Shown here piece by piece: positions 51,640 through 60,193 of a stretch of DNA of 64,000 nucleotides. Where the stretch lies: positions 1,302,001 to 1,366,000 of the forward strand of contig LR733345.1 of NCBI GenBank assembly GCA_902506225.1, given 5' to 3'. The position numbers and the translations under genes were made by a program. Position 1 is the first letter of the stretch; every line of letters starts with the position of its first letter. This stretch comes from Faucicola sp902506225 (GTDB lineage Bacteria; Pseudomonadota; Gammaproteobacteria; Pseudomonadales; Moraxellaceae). The notes beneath the pieces are model-generated. The model ran no database searches, had not been told where the DNA came from, and saw nothing but the letters and a program-made list of their open reading frames with translations.

Positions 51640-52455
51640 ATGTCTAAACCAACAGCATGCCCCAAAAAACCAAAAATTGTCTTTTTTGATATTGATGACA
51701 CGTTGTATATCAAGCAGCAAGAAAGGGTGCCACAATCCGCGATTGAGGCACTTAAACAATTAAGGCAGCAAGGCATTATGGTCGCTATCGCCACCGGTCG
51801 GGGTCGTGCGGTTTTTCCCAAAGCTGTGTATGAGCTCATTGAAACCGTGGGTATCGATGTGCTGGTCACCATTAACGGTCAATGCAGTCATCACCAAGGT
51901 GAGTTGTTAGCGCATTATCCGATGACCCCTGCGCAACTTAAACTGATTACCGATTATGTTGAATCAAACAATTTATCGTATGCCTACATGACCGATACGG
52001 AAATCATCGCGTTAGCGGAAGATGATGCGCTGTCAGACGCTTTAAATTCGCTTAAAATAGCTTACCGTACTGCCCGTCATGATGACATTGATTTGTCGAT
52101 ACCTATTTATCAAGTCGTGGCATTTCATCCTGACAACACGCAGGTAAATTTTGAATTTCCCTCGACTTTAAAAATCATGCGCTGGCACAAAAACGGTATC
52201 GATATTCTAGATGCGACAGGCTCGAAGGCACGCGGCATTGCGCAGGCACTCAATAAACTGGGGCTGGATTTTGAAGATGCGATGGCATTCGGCGATGGGG
52301 TGAATGATATCGAAATGCTACAGACCGTCGGCTTTGGCGTGGCGATGGGGAATGCTCATCCCGATGTGAAAGCGGCGGCTGACTATGTATGTCCAGCTGC
52401 GTGGGAAGATGGTATCTATCAAGGCTTACAACATTTGGGTTTGTTGTCACATTGA
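51640..52455 (+). CDS. HAD-superfamily Cof-type phosphatase
   Basis: A 271-residue haloacid-dehalogenase hydrolase of the Cof/IIB type. FFDIDDTLY (about 15-23) is motif I with nucleophile Asp, AIATGRGR (about 49-56) motif II, the Lys lies near GIDILDATGSKARG (about 187-200), and AFGDGVNDIEML (about 215-226) motif III/IV. Such enzymes dephosphorylate sugar phosphates or flavin/pyridoxal phosphates; the substrate is unknown. The start ATG 51640 is the first possible. It is convergent with the IclR gene; I see no terminator in the 103-bp gap. Confidence 0.88.
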   Translation: MSKPTACPKKPKIVFFDIDDTLYIKQQERVPQSAIEALKQLRQQGIMVAIATGRGRAVFPKAVYELIETVGIDVLVTINGQCSHHQGELLAHYPMTPAQLKLITDYVESNNLSYAYMTDTEIIALAEDDALSDALNSLKIAYRTARHDDIDLSIPIYQVVAFHPDNTQVNFEFPSTLKIMRWHKNGIDILDATGSKARGIAQALNKLGLDFEDAMAFGDGVNDIEMLQTVGFGVAMGNAHPDVKAAADYVCPAAWEDGIYQGLQHLGLLSH

Positions 52456-52558
52456 TGAGCCATCAAATGATTAAGCCCCGCCATGTTATATAAAATCTAT
52501 CAACAAAATTGCCTTGAGCGTTTTAACGTTACCTTGTCAAAAGTGCCAAGGATAACCT

Positions 52559-53314
52559 TTAAATTTCCCCAAAAAACGCATCACGAATATCATCGGCAGC
52601 TTTTTGCATATCAGGTACAAAACCAATCAAGTCATCGAGGGATTTGCGCGTTTTAGGTGCGGTTGTGTACAGTGAGCCGATGTAACGACCTTGGGTGTCA
52701 TTGATTGCCACAGCAATTGAGACTGCTTGGGCGATATATTCTTCATCAGAAATTGCATAGCGCAGCTTAGCTACCTGTTCAAGACTTTGATTGAGTACAT
52801 CCCTATCGGTAATCGTGGCAGGGGTGATAGCGGTTAACGATAAATTTTTTAGCAGCGTGACCCTATCATCTTTTGTGAGCGTACTTAAGTAGATTTTACC
52901 AGCCGCCGTACACCAAATAGGTGCTTGCGAATCAGTGGGCATATACACTTGTAAGGCAGAAGGACAAGGTACGCGGTCGGTATATACCATGTTGACGTAA
53001 TAAGGTACCGCCATGCCACAGGTTTCACCAATTTTATCAACCAGTCTTTGCAAAATCGCAAACCGCTGAATCGCCACTTGCTGGCTTTGCCACAGATGAA
53101 TCGCCATATGCCGCGTACGCGACGCAGGCACAATCGTACCATTGATATCGACCCGCACAAAGCCTTCTTCTTGCAGCTGCTGTATCAGTCGGTGCATGGT
53201 CGGTTTTGGAATATCCAAAATCTCAGACAAATCCAGTGGCGATAAAGGACGCTGTGCCGCAGACACGGCTTCGATGATTTTTAAAACACGGGTAATAGAA
53301 GAAACTCGAGCCAT
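52559..53314 (-). CDS. IclR family transcriptional regulator
   Basis: A 251-residue regulator. The N-terminal winged helix-turn-helix (about 5-60, SPLDLSEILDIPKPTMHRLIQQLQEEGFV) and C-terminal GAF-like effector domain (about 75-250, with PIWCTAAGKIYLSTL and the closing DEEYIAQAVSIAVAI) are typical IclR. Members control catabolic and acetate operons, often as repressor or dual regulator. No matching catabolic gene is adjacent; the valine cluster ends 1 kb away. A CAATTTG-N4-CAAATTG palindrome lies 170 bp upstream (53485-53502). Confidence 0.9.
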   Translation of the reverse strand: MARVSSITRVLKIIEAVSAAQRPLSPLDLSEILDIPKPTMHRLIQQLQEEGFVRVDINGTIVPASRTRHMAIHLWQSQQVAIQRFAILQRLVDKIGETCGMAVPYYVNMVYTDRVPCPSALQVYMPTDSQAPIWCTAAGKIYLSTLTKDDRVTLLKNLSLTAITPATITDRDVLNQSLEQVAKLRYAISDEEYIAQAVSIAVAINDTQGRYIGSLYTTAPKTRKSLDDLIGFVPDMQKAADDIRDAFFGEI

Positions 53315-53484
53315 TATATTGTCTTTTTAAGTCTAGGGTCAGCACGTCGCCAGAAGAAATTGAAAAAAATATTTTGCAAAGTTGGCAGTGATTAAAGTGC
53401 AAGGTTTTTTGATTATACCAAAATTTTTTTAAACTTCACCTGCTATTTGCGGGTTCGTCCTGCATAACCTCAGTGTTGCACACC

Positions 53485-53502
53485 CAATTTGCTTTCAAAT
53501 TG
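53485..53502. promoter_or_regulatory. Palindrome in the iclR-xthA divergent region
   Basis: CAATTTG (53485-53491) and CAAATTG (53496-53502) flank CTTT. The core matches the fis-leader palindrome AATTTG-CTGA-CAAATT at 19258-19275 except for two bases of the spacer. Confidence 0.45.
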
Positions 53503-53547
53503 AGCTTGCGGGCAATATCCGCTAATATAGTCGGCATTTAACGCTTA

Positions 53548-53587
53548 ACCAAGCCACATTTATCAATACCAAGCCACATTTATCAAT
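53548..53587. repeat. Perfect 20-bp tandem duplication before xthA
   Basis: ACCAAGCCACATTTATCAAT is present at 53548-53567 and, with no gap or mismatch, at 53568-53587, ending 13 bp before the xthA start codon. Confidence 0.95.
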
Positions 53588-53600
53588 TTGGGGAAAACAC

Positions 53601-54413
53601 ATGCCGCGTTTTGTCAGTTTTAATATCAATGGATTGCGGGCGCGCCCACACCAGCTTGAAGCCATTCGCGATATCATCGCACCCGATGTCATCGGGCTAC
53701 AAGAAACCAAAGTACATGATGATGCATTTCCGCTACAGAGCGTGCAGCAATTGGGCTATCATGTCGAGTTTTTTGGGCAAAAATCTCATTATGGTGTGGC
53801 GTTATTATCACGACAAAAACCTATTTTTGTACAAAAAGGCTTTCCAACCGATAACGACGATGCGCAGCGACGATTTATCCATGCGCGCTATGATTTTAAT
53901 GGCAAATATATTGATGTGCTTAATGGCTATTTCCCCCAAGGCGAAAATCGCAAGCATGAAACCAAATTTCCGATGAAGCGCAAATTCTATGCCGATTTAA
54001 CCGACTATATCTTGCAGCTTAAAGCCGAAAATCGCAGTATGATTTTGATGGGGGATATGAATATTGCGCCGCTTGATTTTGATATTGGCATTAGCGAGGA
54101 TAGTGTGAAACGTTGGCTAAAAAATGGCACGTGCTCGTTTTTGCCAGAGGAGCGAGAGTGGTACCAAGCCCTGCTTGCGACAGATTTGCATGATACTTAT
54201 CGGGCGTTATATGCCGACGGCCAAGCGCTAAGCTGGTTTGATTATCGCAGCAAGGGATTTGACGATGAGCCAAAGCGTGGGCTGCGCATTGACCATATCT
54301 TGATGACGCCTGATTTGGCGGATAAGCTTAACGGTGCAGGCGTCAGCTATGATTTGCGTGCCATGGAAAAACCCAGCGACCATGCCCCGATTTGGGCAGA
54401 TTTTTTGGATTAA
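53601..54413 (+). CDS. xthA: Exodeoxyribonuclease III family enzyme
   Basis: A 270-residue DNA-repair nuclease (AP endonuclease and 3'-5' exonuclease). SFNINGLRAR (5-14), LQETKVHDD (33-41), the GDMNIAPLDFDI segment (about 151-162) and the closing SDHAPIW (about 261-267) form the EEP nuclease core with metal-binding Glu and Asp/His. The length fits XthA (about 268). The start ATG 53601 follows GGGG a few bases upstream. argJ follows 30 bp behind, possibly in the same transcript. Confidence 0.93.
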   Translation: MPRFVSFNINGLRARPHQLEAIRDIIAPDVIGLQETKVHDDAFPLQSVQQLGYHVEFFGQKSHYGVALLSRQKPIFVQKGFPTDNDDAQRRFIHARYDFNGKYIDVLNGYFPQGENRKHETKFPMKRKFYADLTDYILQLKAENRSMILMGDMNIAPLDFDIGISEDSVKRWLKNGTCSFLPEEREWYQALLATDLHDTYRALYADGQALSWFDYRSKGFDDEPKRGLRIDHILMTPDLADKLNGAGVSYDLRAMEKPSDHAPIWADFLD

Positions 54414-54442
54414 TCAATTAAACAACAGTAAGGAGCGCTCTC

Positions 54443-55657
54443 ATGCCAGTTGGCAATGTTGAACTTGTAAAATTAAACCCAGTGAAAGGGATAAAAATTG
54501 GCATCACCGAAGCCCACGTGCGCTACGCAGGGCGCAAAGACTTAACGGTTTTTGACATCATAGCGGGCGCAAACACCGCGGTTGTCACCACCCAAAACCA
54601 ATTTTGTGCCGCGCCTGTGCAGTTGCTGCGAGAATTTATCGGCAAAGACAGTCCGCGTTATTTGATTGTCAACACGGGCAACGCCAACGCTGCCACGGGT
54701 GAAGACGGTAAACAGCGTGCCAAAACAACTTGTGTGGCACTGGCAGAAAAAACCGCTGTCGCAGCCGAGCAAGTATTGCCTTACTCCACCGGGGTGATTG
54801 GGGAAACCTTGCCAGCGGATAAAATCATTGCGGGGTTAGACAGCGCCTTAGCCAATTTAAGCGAAGATAATTGGCTTGGCGCCGCCCACAGCATCATGAC
54901 CACCGATACCACCCCAAAAGGACATAGCGAACAAGTCACGATTGATGCCATCACCTATACCGTGACAGGTATCTCAAAAGGGGCGGGCATGATTCGCCCC
55001 AATATGGCGACCATGCTTGGCTTTGTGGCAACCGATGCCAACATTGAAAAATCGTTGCTACAAAATATCTTGACCGACACGGTGAATCAGTCATTTAACC
55101 GCATCACGGTGGATGGCGACACCTCAACCAATGACTGCTGTACGTTGATTGCCACAGGACAAGTTGGGGAGATGATTGACAGCGAAAATCACCCGCATTA
55201 TCAAGCGATTTATCAGGCGATTAACAATGTGATGATTCGAATCGCTCAATTAATTGTACGCGATGGTGAAGGGGCAACCAAATTTATCACGGTCAAAGTG
55301 ACAGGCGGTGAAACCGCTGAAGAATGTGCCAAAATCGCGTATGAAGTGGCGCATTCACCGCTGGTAAAAACCGCATTTTTTGCCAGTGACCCAAATTGGG
55401 GACGTATTTTGGCAGCGGTAGGCAAAGCGGGCGTGATGCTTGACCAGTCAAAAGTGGCGGTATCACTCGATGAGGTGCGTATCTGCGAGCGTGGCGGCTT
55501 GGCACAAGATTATACCGAGGCGCGTGGTAGCGAGGTGATGAAGCGTCCTGAAATTACCATTCATATTGAATTGGGTCGCGGGCAGGCGAGTGATACCGTC
55601 TATACCTGTGATTTATCATACGAGTATATCAAAATCAATGCTGATTATCGTTCTTAA
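54443..55657 (+). CDS. argJ: Bifunctional glutamate N-acetyltransferase / amino-acid acetyltransferase
   Basis: A 404-residue Ntn-type enzyme of arginine synthesis that transfers acetyl from ornithine to glutamate and, in bifunctional forms, uses acetyl-CoA. IVNTGNANAATGEDG (75-89) and GMIRPNMAT(190)MLGF are the hallmark, Thr190 being the nucleophile created by autoprocessing into alpha and beta chains. ISKGAGMI precedes the cleavage site. The ribosome site AAGGAG lies before ATG 54443. The stop codon falls within a 12-bp perfect tandem duplication (55652-55675). Confidence 0.95.
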   Translation: MPVGNVELVKLNPVKGIKIGITEAHVRYAGRKDLTVFDIIAGANTAVVTTQNQFCAAPVQLLREFIGKDSPRYLIVNTGNANAATGEDGKQRAKTTCVALAEKTAVAAEQVLPYSTGVIGETLPADKIIAGLDSALANLSEDNWLGAAHSIMTTDTTPKGHSEQVTIDAITYTVTGISKGAGMIRPNMATMLGFVATDANIEKSLLQNILTDTVNQSFNRITVDGDTSTNDCCTLIATGQVGEMIDSENHPHYQAIYQAINNVMIRIAQLIVRDGEGATKFITVKVTGGETAEECAKIAYEVAHSPLVKTAFFASDPNWGRILAAVGKAGVMLDQSKVAVSLDEVRICERGGLAQDYTEARGSEVMKRPEITIHIELGRGQASDTVYTCDLSYEYIKINADYRS

Positions 55658-55675
55658 AGTCAATCTTAAAGTCAA
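55652..55675. repeat. 12-bp perfect tandem duplication over the argJ stop codon
   Basis: TCTTAAAGTCAA at 55652-55663 and 55664-55675; the argJ TAA (55655-55657) lies in the first copy. Confidence 0.92.
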
Positions 55676-55688
55676 TTAAAGGTAACGA

Positions 55689-55871
55689 ATGAAAAAACTA
55701 ACCACTCTGCTGTTTGTGCTGACCACCGCTGTTATCTTACAAGGGTGTGTGCATAAAATTGTCACTGTCCCTGTCAAAGTTGCCTATAAGACCACCAAAG
55801 GGGTGGTCAAAGGCACGGTAGCCGTCGCCAAAGCGGTGATACCCGGTGATAGTGACGACAAAAAAGACTAA
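55689..55871 (+). CDS. Small lipoprotein, 60 residues
   Basis: The N-terminus (KKLTTLLFVLTTAVILQGC) is a lipoprotein signal with Cys20 as the lipidated residue. The mature 41 residues are Lys/Val-rich and repeat-like, with VPVKVAYKTTKGVVKGTVAVAKAV. Small lipoproteins of this shape occur beside argJ in Moraxellaceae; function unknown. The ribosome site AAAGG is upstream of ATG 55689. The TAA lies in another short tandem duplication (55867-55906). Confidence 0.75.
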   Translation: MKKLTTLLFVLTTAVILQGCVHKIVTVPVKVAYKTTKGVVKGTVAVAKAVIPGDSDDKKD

Positions 55872-55906
55872 ACACAGGCTGTAAAAACTAAACATAGGCT
55901 GTCTAG
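55867..55906. repeat. 20-bp period duplication over the stop of the 60-residue lipoprotein gene
   Basis: ACTAAACACAGGCTGT (55867-) is repeated 20 bp later as ACTAAACATAGGCTGT (55887-55902), one mismatch in the 16 bp; the TAA stop at 55869-55871 lies in the first copy. Confidence 0.85.
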
Positions 55907-55947
55907 TCATTTATGTGACACTTATTCATTGATAGCATTTATGGCAA

Positions 55948-56724
55948 TCATGCGTAGCGTCTTTGCCGTAACATTTCATACAGACACAGTGACCCTGCTA
56001 TCGCCACGTTTAGGCTTTCTTGACCATTGGGCTGCGGTAGGGCAATCGGGGCAGATTGACTAAGTAACCTCTCATCGACGCCTTGTCCTTCATGTCCCAT
56101 AATCAAGGCTAGCGGTTGTCTCAAATCGGTCTGATAAATAATATGGTCGGTATGTGAGCTGGTGGCAAACATCGGCACTTTAACCTTCATCAATATCTCA
56201 TCTACGCTGATGCCTTCAAAAATCGTTAAACTAAAATTCGCCCCCATGCCCGCTCGCAAGGTTTTGGGCGACCACGCCGATGCTGTGCCCATCGTACAGA
56301 CAATCGTTTTAATTCCCACAGCAGATGCGGTGCGAAGCAGTGTACCCAAATTGCCATTATCCTGCACACCATTGATGATTAGGCAGTCGCTAGTGATGGG
56401 CTGATTAAAGTCTAAATGCGGCATATCAATCATCGCCATGATGGGCAGGCTCTCGCCCAGTGTGCGAATCTCTTTATACAGATTATCGCTAATCGTTAAC
56501 GTTTTAACATTTTCAAGTCGGTTTAATAAGGCATTGATTTCGTCATTGTGCAGACCGCTTTCGCTGACAATCACGGTGTCGGGCGTGAGACTAGCATTGA
56601 GATAGCTTTCTAGCAAATGCGTGCCTTCTATCATGGTTTTGCCCAGTTTTTTACGCTGGCGCGACGCAGTGAGTAGGGCATGGGCAGTTTTGATGGTTGG
56701 GTTGTCTTTTGAAGTGATAAGCAT
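55948..56724 (-). CDS. TrmH/SpoU family RNA 2'-O-methyltransferase
   Basis: A 258-residue SPOUT methyltransferase that methylates rRNA or tRNA ribose. GVQDNGNLGTLLRTASAVGI (about 114-133, motif 1), IMGHEGQGVDERLL (about 207-220, motif 2) and IALPQPNGQESLNVAIAGSLCLYEMLRQ (about 226-253, motif 3 with the knot) are clear. An N-terminal RNA-binding part (residues 1-100) is present, as in RlmB/TsnR-like proteins. Its ATG overlaps the fbp stop (TAATG), so translation is coupled. The exact RNA target is not known. Confidence 0.88.
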   Translation of the reverse strand: MLITSKDNPTIKTAHALLTASRQRKKLGKTMIEGTHLLESYLNASLTPDTVIVSESGLHNDEINALLNRLENVKTLTISDNLYKEIRTLGESLPIMAMIDMPHLDFNQPITSDCLIINGVQDNGNLGTLLRTASAVGIKTIVCTMGTASAWSPKTLRAGMGANFSLTIFEGISVDEILMKVKVPMFATSSHTDHIIYQTDLRQPLALIMGHEGQGVDERLLSQSAPIALPQPNGQESLNVAIAGSLCLYEMLRQRRYA

Positions 56725-57701
56725 TATTTGACTTCTTCATGTAATTTTTTCACATATTCAACTTCGTTTTTTGCCCCCAGTACCACAGGCACGCGCTGGT
56801 GGATACTGGTCGGCTCGATATCCAAAATACGATTGATAGCATCGGTGCTCATGCCACCTGCTTGCTCAATCAGCAAGCTCATCGGATTGGCTTCATACAT
56901 CAGACGCAGTTTACCCGGTTTATCAGGGTGTTTGGTGTCAAATGGATAGCTAAAAATCCCCCCACGGCACAAAATACGGTGAATATCGCCCACCATCGCC
57001 GCCACCCAGCGCATATTAAAGTCTTTACCACGCACGCCAGTTTTACCCGCCATAAACTCGTCAATATAACGCTGCATGGGTGGCAACCAATAGCGATAGT
57101 TGGAGGCGTTAATCGCATACTCTTTGGTGTCTGCGCTGATTTGCACCTGGTCTTTGATTTGCACAAACGCTTTGGTATCTGGGTCAAGACTGAACATGGC
57201 GACACCCTTGCCAAGTGTGATTGACATCACGGTTGAGGTGCCATACAAAATATAACCCGATGCCAACTGCGCCGTCCCTTTTTGCAAAAAGTCCTCATCC
57301 GTCGCAGGGTGACCTTGGTTGTTGTAGGGTAAAATCGAGAAAATTGTACCGACTGCCATATTAATATCGATATTGGATGAGCCATCAAGCGGGTCAAACA
57401 GGACCAACACGTCGCCATGTTGATTGGCAGGAGTGGCGTTATCCAATTCTTCAGAAGCCACGCCCGCGCAATGCGGATTGCTGCTCAAGGCGTCTAGCAA
57501 CAAATCATTGGCAATGACATCGAGTTTTTTTTGCTCTTCGCCTTGCACGTTTTGGTTGCCCGCTTCACCCAAAATATCCGCCAGCGCGCCGCGTTTGAGC
57601 AAATCGCTGATTTGAATGCCGACTTTGGTAATGGTGGTAATGATGTCGGCAACGGCAGGTTGGGCATTTTGCGAGATAAGATAAGTTTCAAGATTTGACA
57701 T
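56724..57701 (-). CDS. fbp: Fructose-1,6-bisphosphatase, class I
   Basis: A 325-residue gluconeogenic phosphatase. DPLDGSSNID (103-112) holds the metal-binding residues; VASEELDNA (about 81-89) provides the Glu of the metal site and RYIGSLVGD-like NMRWVAAMVGDIHRIL (about 237-252) the substrate part. The length fits class I FBPase. The TrmH-family gene overlaps its stop by one base. The 185-bp divergent region with pyrB contains a perfect palindrome at 57752-57770. Confidence 0.93.
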   Translation of the reverse strand: MSNLETYLISQNAQPAVADIITTITKVGIQISDLLKRGALADILGEAGNQNVQGEEQKKLDVIANDLLLDALSSNPHCAGVASEELDNATPANQHGDVLVLFDPLDGSSNIDINMAVGTIFSILPYNNQGHPATDEDFLQKGTAQLASGYILYGTSTVMSITLGKGVAMFSLDPDTKAFVQIKDQVQISADTKEYAINASNYRYWLPPMQRYIDEFMAGKTGVRGKDFNMRWVAAMVGDIHRILCRGGIFSYPFDTKHPDKPGKLRLMYEANPMSLLIEQAGGMSTDAINRILDIEPTSIHQRVPVVLGAKNEVEYVKKLHEEVK

Positions 57702-57751
57702 AGTAGACCTTATTATAGGAATTTACACAGCATGAATTAAAAAAAATATAG

Positions 57752-57770
57752 ACAATTTGCCGCAAATTGT
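57752..57770. promoter_or_regulatory. Perfect 19-bp palindrome between fbp and pyrB
   Basis: ACAATTTGC (57752-57760), a central C, then GCAAATTGT (57762-57770). It lies in the divergent region of fbp (minus) and pyrB (plus), about 50 bp from the fbp start and 117 bp from the pyrB start, consistent with an operator. Confidence 0.55.
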
Positions 57771-57886
57771 AGCACTTTTTGACCCGCCGTATCAGCGATA
57801 ATCGCAAAATATTGGCGTATTTATTCCAGCCGATTTACGGTAAAATAGGCAAAATTTATACAAATAACAACAAATCTAGGTGGCTG

Positions 57887-58933
57887 ATGACTATTTTAAA
57901 CACCCAAACCCTATCCAACGAAGCGCTACAGAGCAAGCTTGATCAGGCGATGGCAAAGCCAGAGCTGACCGCAGCAGGTGATTTGCGGCATTTTATCGGC
58001 GTAGAAGGGTTATCCAAAAACCAGCTAATGGCCATCATCGAAAAAGCCAACGGCTACTTAACTGACAATGCCGGTCGCCCCAACAGCATCCGTAACAGTG
58101 ATGAGCTTGAAGGCTGTACGGTGATGAATTTGTTTTTTGAAAACTCTACCCGTACCCGCACCACCTTTGATGTGGCTGCCAAACGCCTTGGCGCCAGTGT
58201 CATCAGTATCGATATTGCCAAATCCAGTACCCAAAAAGGCGAAAGCTTACGCGATACGCTGTGGAATCTTGAAGCCATGACAGCGGATATCTTTGTGGTG
58301 CGTCATTCATCGAGTGGGGCTGCGCATTTTATGGCAACCGAAGTCACCCCAAACATTGCCATTATCAACGGTGGTGACGGCTGGCACGCGCATCCGACCC
58401 AAGCGATGCTCGATATGCTTACGATTTATCGTGAAGCGCCAAGACCGTTTGAGGAATTAACGGTAGCGATTATCGGCGATATCAAGCATAGCCGTGTTGC
58501 CCGTTCGGACATTGCGGCGCTCAAAACCTTGGGGGTTAAAGAAATTCGCGTCGTGGCGCCCAAGACATTACTACCAAAAGGCATTGAGCGTTATGGTGTC
58601 AGTGTCTATAACGATTTGGACGCGGCGGTGGTTGGCTGTGATGTCATCATTGGTCTGCGTATTCAAAATGAGCGTATTGGCTCGCCGCTTTTGCCATCGA
58701 CATCCGAGTATTTTAAAGCGTATGGCATTACCACCGAACGCCTTGCCCTTGCCAAACCTGACGCGCTTGTCATGCATCCAGGACCGATGAATCGCGGTGT
58801 TGAAATCTCATCAACTGTTGCCGATGGTGAGCAATCGGTGATTTTAAAACAAGTCAATAACGGCATTGCGGTACGTATGGCGGTGTTGGCACTGGCTATG
58901 CAAGGGCAACGTGCCGCACGCAGCGCATCTTAA
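57887..58933 (+). CDS. pyrB: Aspartate carbamoyltransferase catalytic chain
   Basis: A 348-residue enzyme for the first committed step of pyrimidine synthesis. FENSTRTRTTFD (about 86-97) binds carbamoyl phosphate; HPTQAMLD (about 170) and HPGPMNRGVEI (about 296-306) complete the active site. The frame runs upstream to 57779 but ATG 57887 with AGGTGG upstream is preferred. A defective dihydroorotase (pyrC') gene follows after 50 bp, so ATCase is probably of the class with non-catalytic DHO subunits, known from Pseudomonas. The gap between them carries a repeated TAGGCAAAACC (58958-58983). Confidence 0.95.
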   Translation: MTILNTQTLSNEALQSKLDQAMAKPELTAAGDLRHFIGVEGLSKNQLMAIIEKANGYLTDNAGRPNSIRNSDELEGCTVMNLFFENSTRTRTTFDVAAKRLGASVISIDIAKSSTQKGESLRDTLWNLEAMTADIFVVRHSSSGAAHFMATEVTPNIAIINGGDGWHAHPTQAMLDMLTIYREAPRPFEELTVAIIGDIKHSRVARSDIAALKTLGVKEIRVVAPKTLLPKGIERYGVSVYNDLDAAVVGCDVIIGLRIQNERIGSPLLPSTSEYFKAYGITTERLALAKPDALVMHPGPMNRGVEISSTVADGEQSVILKQVNNGIAVRMAVLALAMQGQRAARSAS

Positions 58934-58957
58934 AATTTAGCGAAAAAAATGACAAAA

Positions 58958-58983
58958 TAGGCAAAACCAAAGTAGGCAAAACC
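58958..58983. repeat. Direct repeat between pyrB and pyrC'
   Basis: TAGGCAAAACC at 58958-58968 and 58973-58983, period 15 bp. The second copy ends at the pyrC' start codon (58984), where it could serve as a weak ribosome site. Confidence 0.82.
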
Positions 58984-60150
58984 ATGACGCTTCAAAATCT
59001 TTTACCTGCCAACTGGCAATTTGATACCACGCAGCTTAACCCTATCGACACCGATGGCAAATGGCTATTACCGCCGCTGGTGGATTTATGTGCGCGCCTG
59101 CGTGAACCTGGGCACCAGTCGCATGGCACACTAAAATCAGAAGGCGCCGCGGCTCGAAAAAACGGTTTTTTGCATGTGGTTATACCACCCGATACCAACC
59201 CAGTACTTGAGAACGGCTCATTGCTAGCAGGCTTGCGAGAGCGAGCTCACCAAGACGGCGGCATCTATCTGCATGTGCTAGGGGCGATGACCGCAGGTCT
59301 TGAAGGTGAAAAACCCGCCAATATGCTTGGGCTGAAGCAAGGTGGCATCATCGGGGTCAGCAATGCTCGCCGCAAATTCGCCAATGACGACGTACTACTG
59401 CAAGCCCTTGATTATGCGGCGACTTATGACATCAAAGTATTTTTTTACCCTGATGAACCCAGTTTATCCAAAAACGGCGTCGTCCATGATGGCTACATCG
59501 CATCTTATCACGGTTTGGCAGGGATTCCTTGGATTGCTGAAACGGTGGCGTTATCCAAGCAGCTGTTGATTGTCGAAGAAACAGGCGTATCGGCACATTT
59601 TGGTCAGCTGACCACCAAATCCTCGATTGATTTGATTCGCTGGGCGAAACAAAGGGGCTTGCCCGTGACCTGTGATGTGGCGATGCACCAGTTACATTTA
59701 ACCGATGATGCCTTGATTGGTTTTAATGCTTTGGCGTATGTGTTGCCGCCCCTGCGTTCCAATACAGACAAAAAAGCGCTGCAAGAAGGCTTGCAAGATG
59801 GCACTATCGATGCGATTTGTAGCCACCATGAGCCATTGGCAAAAACCGCTAAACAAGCGCCATTTGCGGAGTGTAAACCCGGCATTAGCAATTTTGATAC
59901 TTTTATGGGGCTAGCCTGTCAATTGGTCAAAGAAGGTATTTTGACCCCAGAGCAGCTAGTAGAAAAAATCGCACTCAACCCTGCAAAAATCGCTGGCATT
60001 GAAGCTAGCTATCATCAAACGGGCGGGGCGGTGCTGGTTGACCCCAGTCTGACTTGGACGGTGACTAAAGAATCGATGATATCGCAAGGCAAAAATACGC
60101 CATTTATCAATAGCGAGCTGACAGGGAAAGTCGAGCAAGTCTATTTTTAG
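58984..60150 (+). CDS. pyrX: Dihydroorotase-like protein without zinc-binding histidines (pyrC'/pyrX)
   Basis: A 388-residue amidohydrolase-fold protein. The canonical D-x-H-x-H-x-R metal motif is replaced: LVDLCARLREPG (about 32-43) lacks both His, so catalysis is unlikely. It keeps REPG and later SHHEPLAKTAKQ (about 279-290), where an active DHOase has a conserved Asp-containing block, and a KPGISNFD stretch. It starts just after pyrB and is not accompanied by a second dihydroorotase gene here. In Pseudomonas the pyrB-pyrC' proteins assemble into a dodecamer in which the DHO-like subunit is structural. The same role is inferred here; an active pyrC must be elsewhere. Confidence 0.9.
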   Translation: MTLQNLLPANWQFDTTQLNPIDTDGKWLLPPLVDLCARLREPGHQSHGTLKSEGAAARKNGFLHVVIPPDTNPVLENGSLLAGLRERAHQDGGIYLHVLGAMTAGLEGEKPANMLGLKQGGIIGVSNARRKFANDDVLLQALDYAATYDIKVFFYPDEPSLSKNGVVHDGYIASYHGLAGIPWIAETVALSKQLLIVEETGVSAHFGQLTTKSSIDLIRWAKQRGLPVTCDVAMHQLHLTDDALIGFNALAYVLPPLRSNTDKKALQEGLQDGTIDAICSHHEPLAKTAKQAPFAECKPGISNFDTFMGLACQLVKEGILTPEQLVEKIALNPAKIAGIEASYHQTGGAVLVDPSLTWTVTKESMISQGKNTPFINSELTGKVEQVYF

Positions 60151-60193
60151 GCTTGTTTTAAGTTTGTTTCAAGATTGGATACGGTAATGAATC

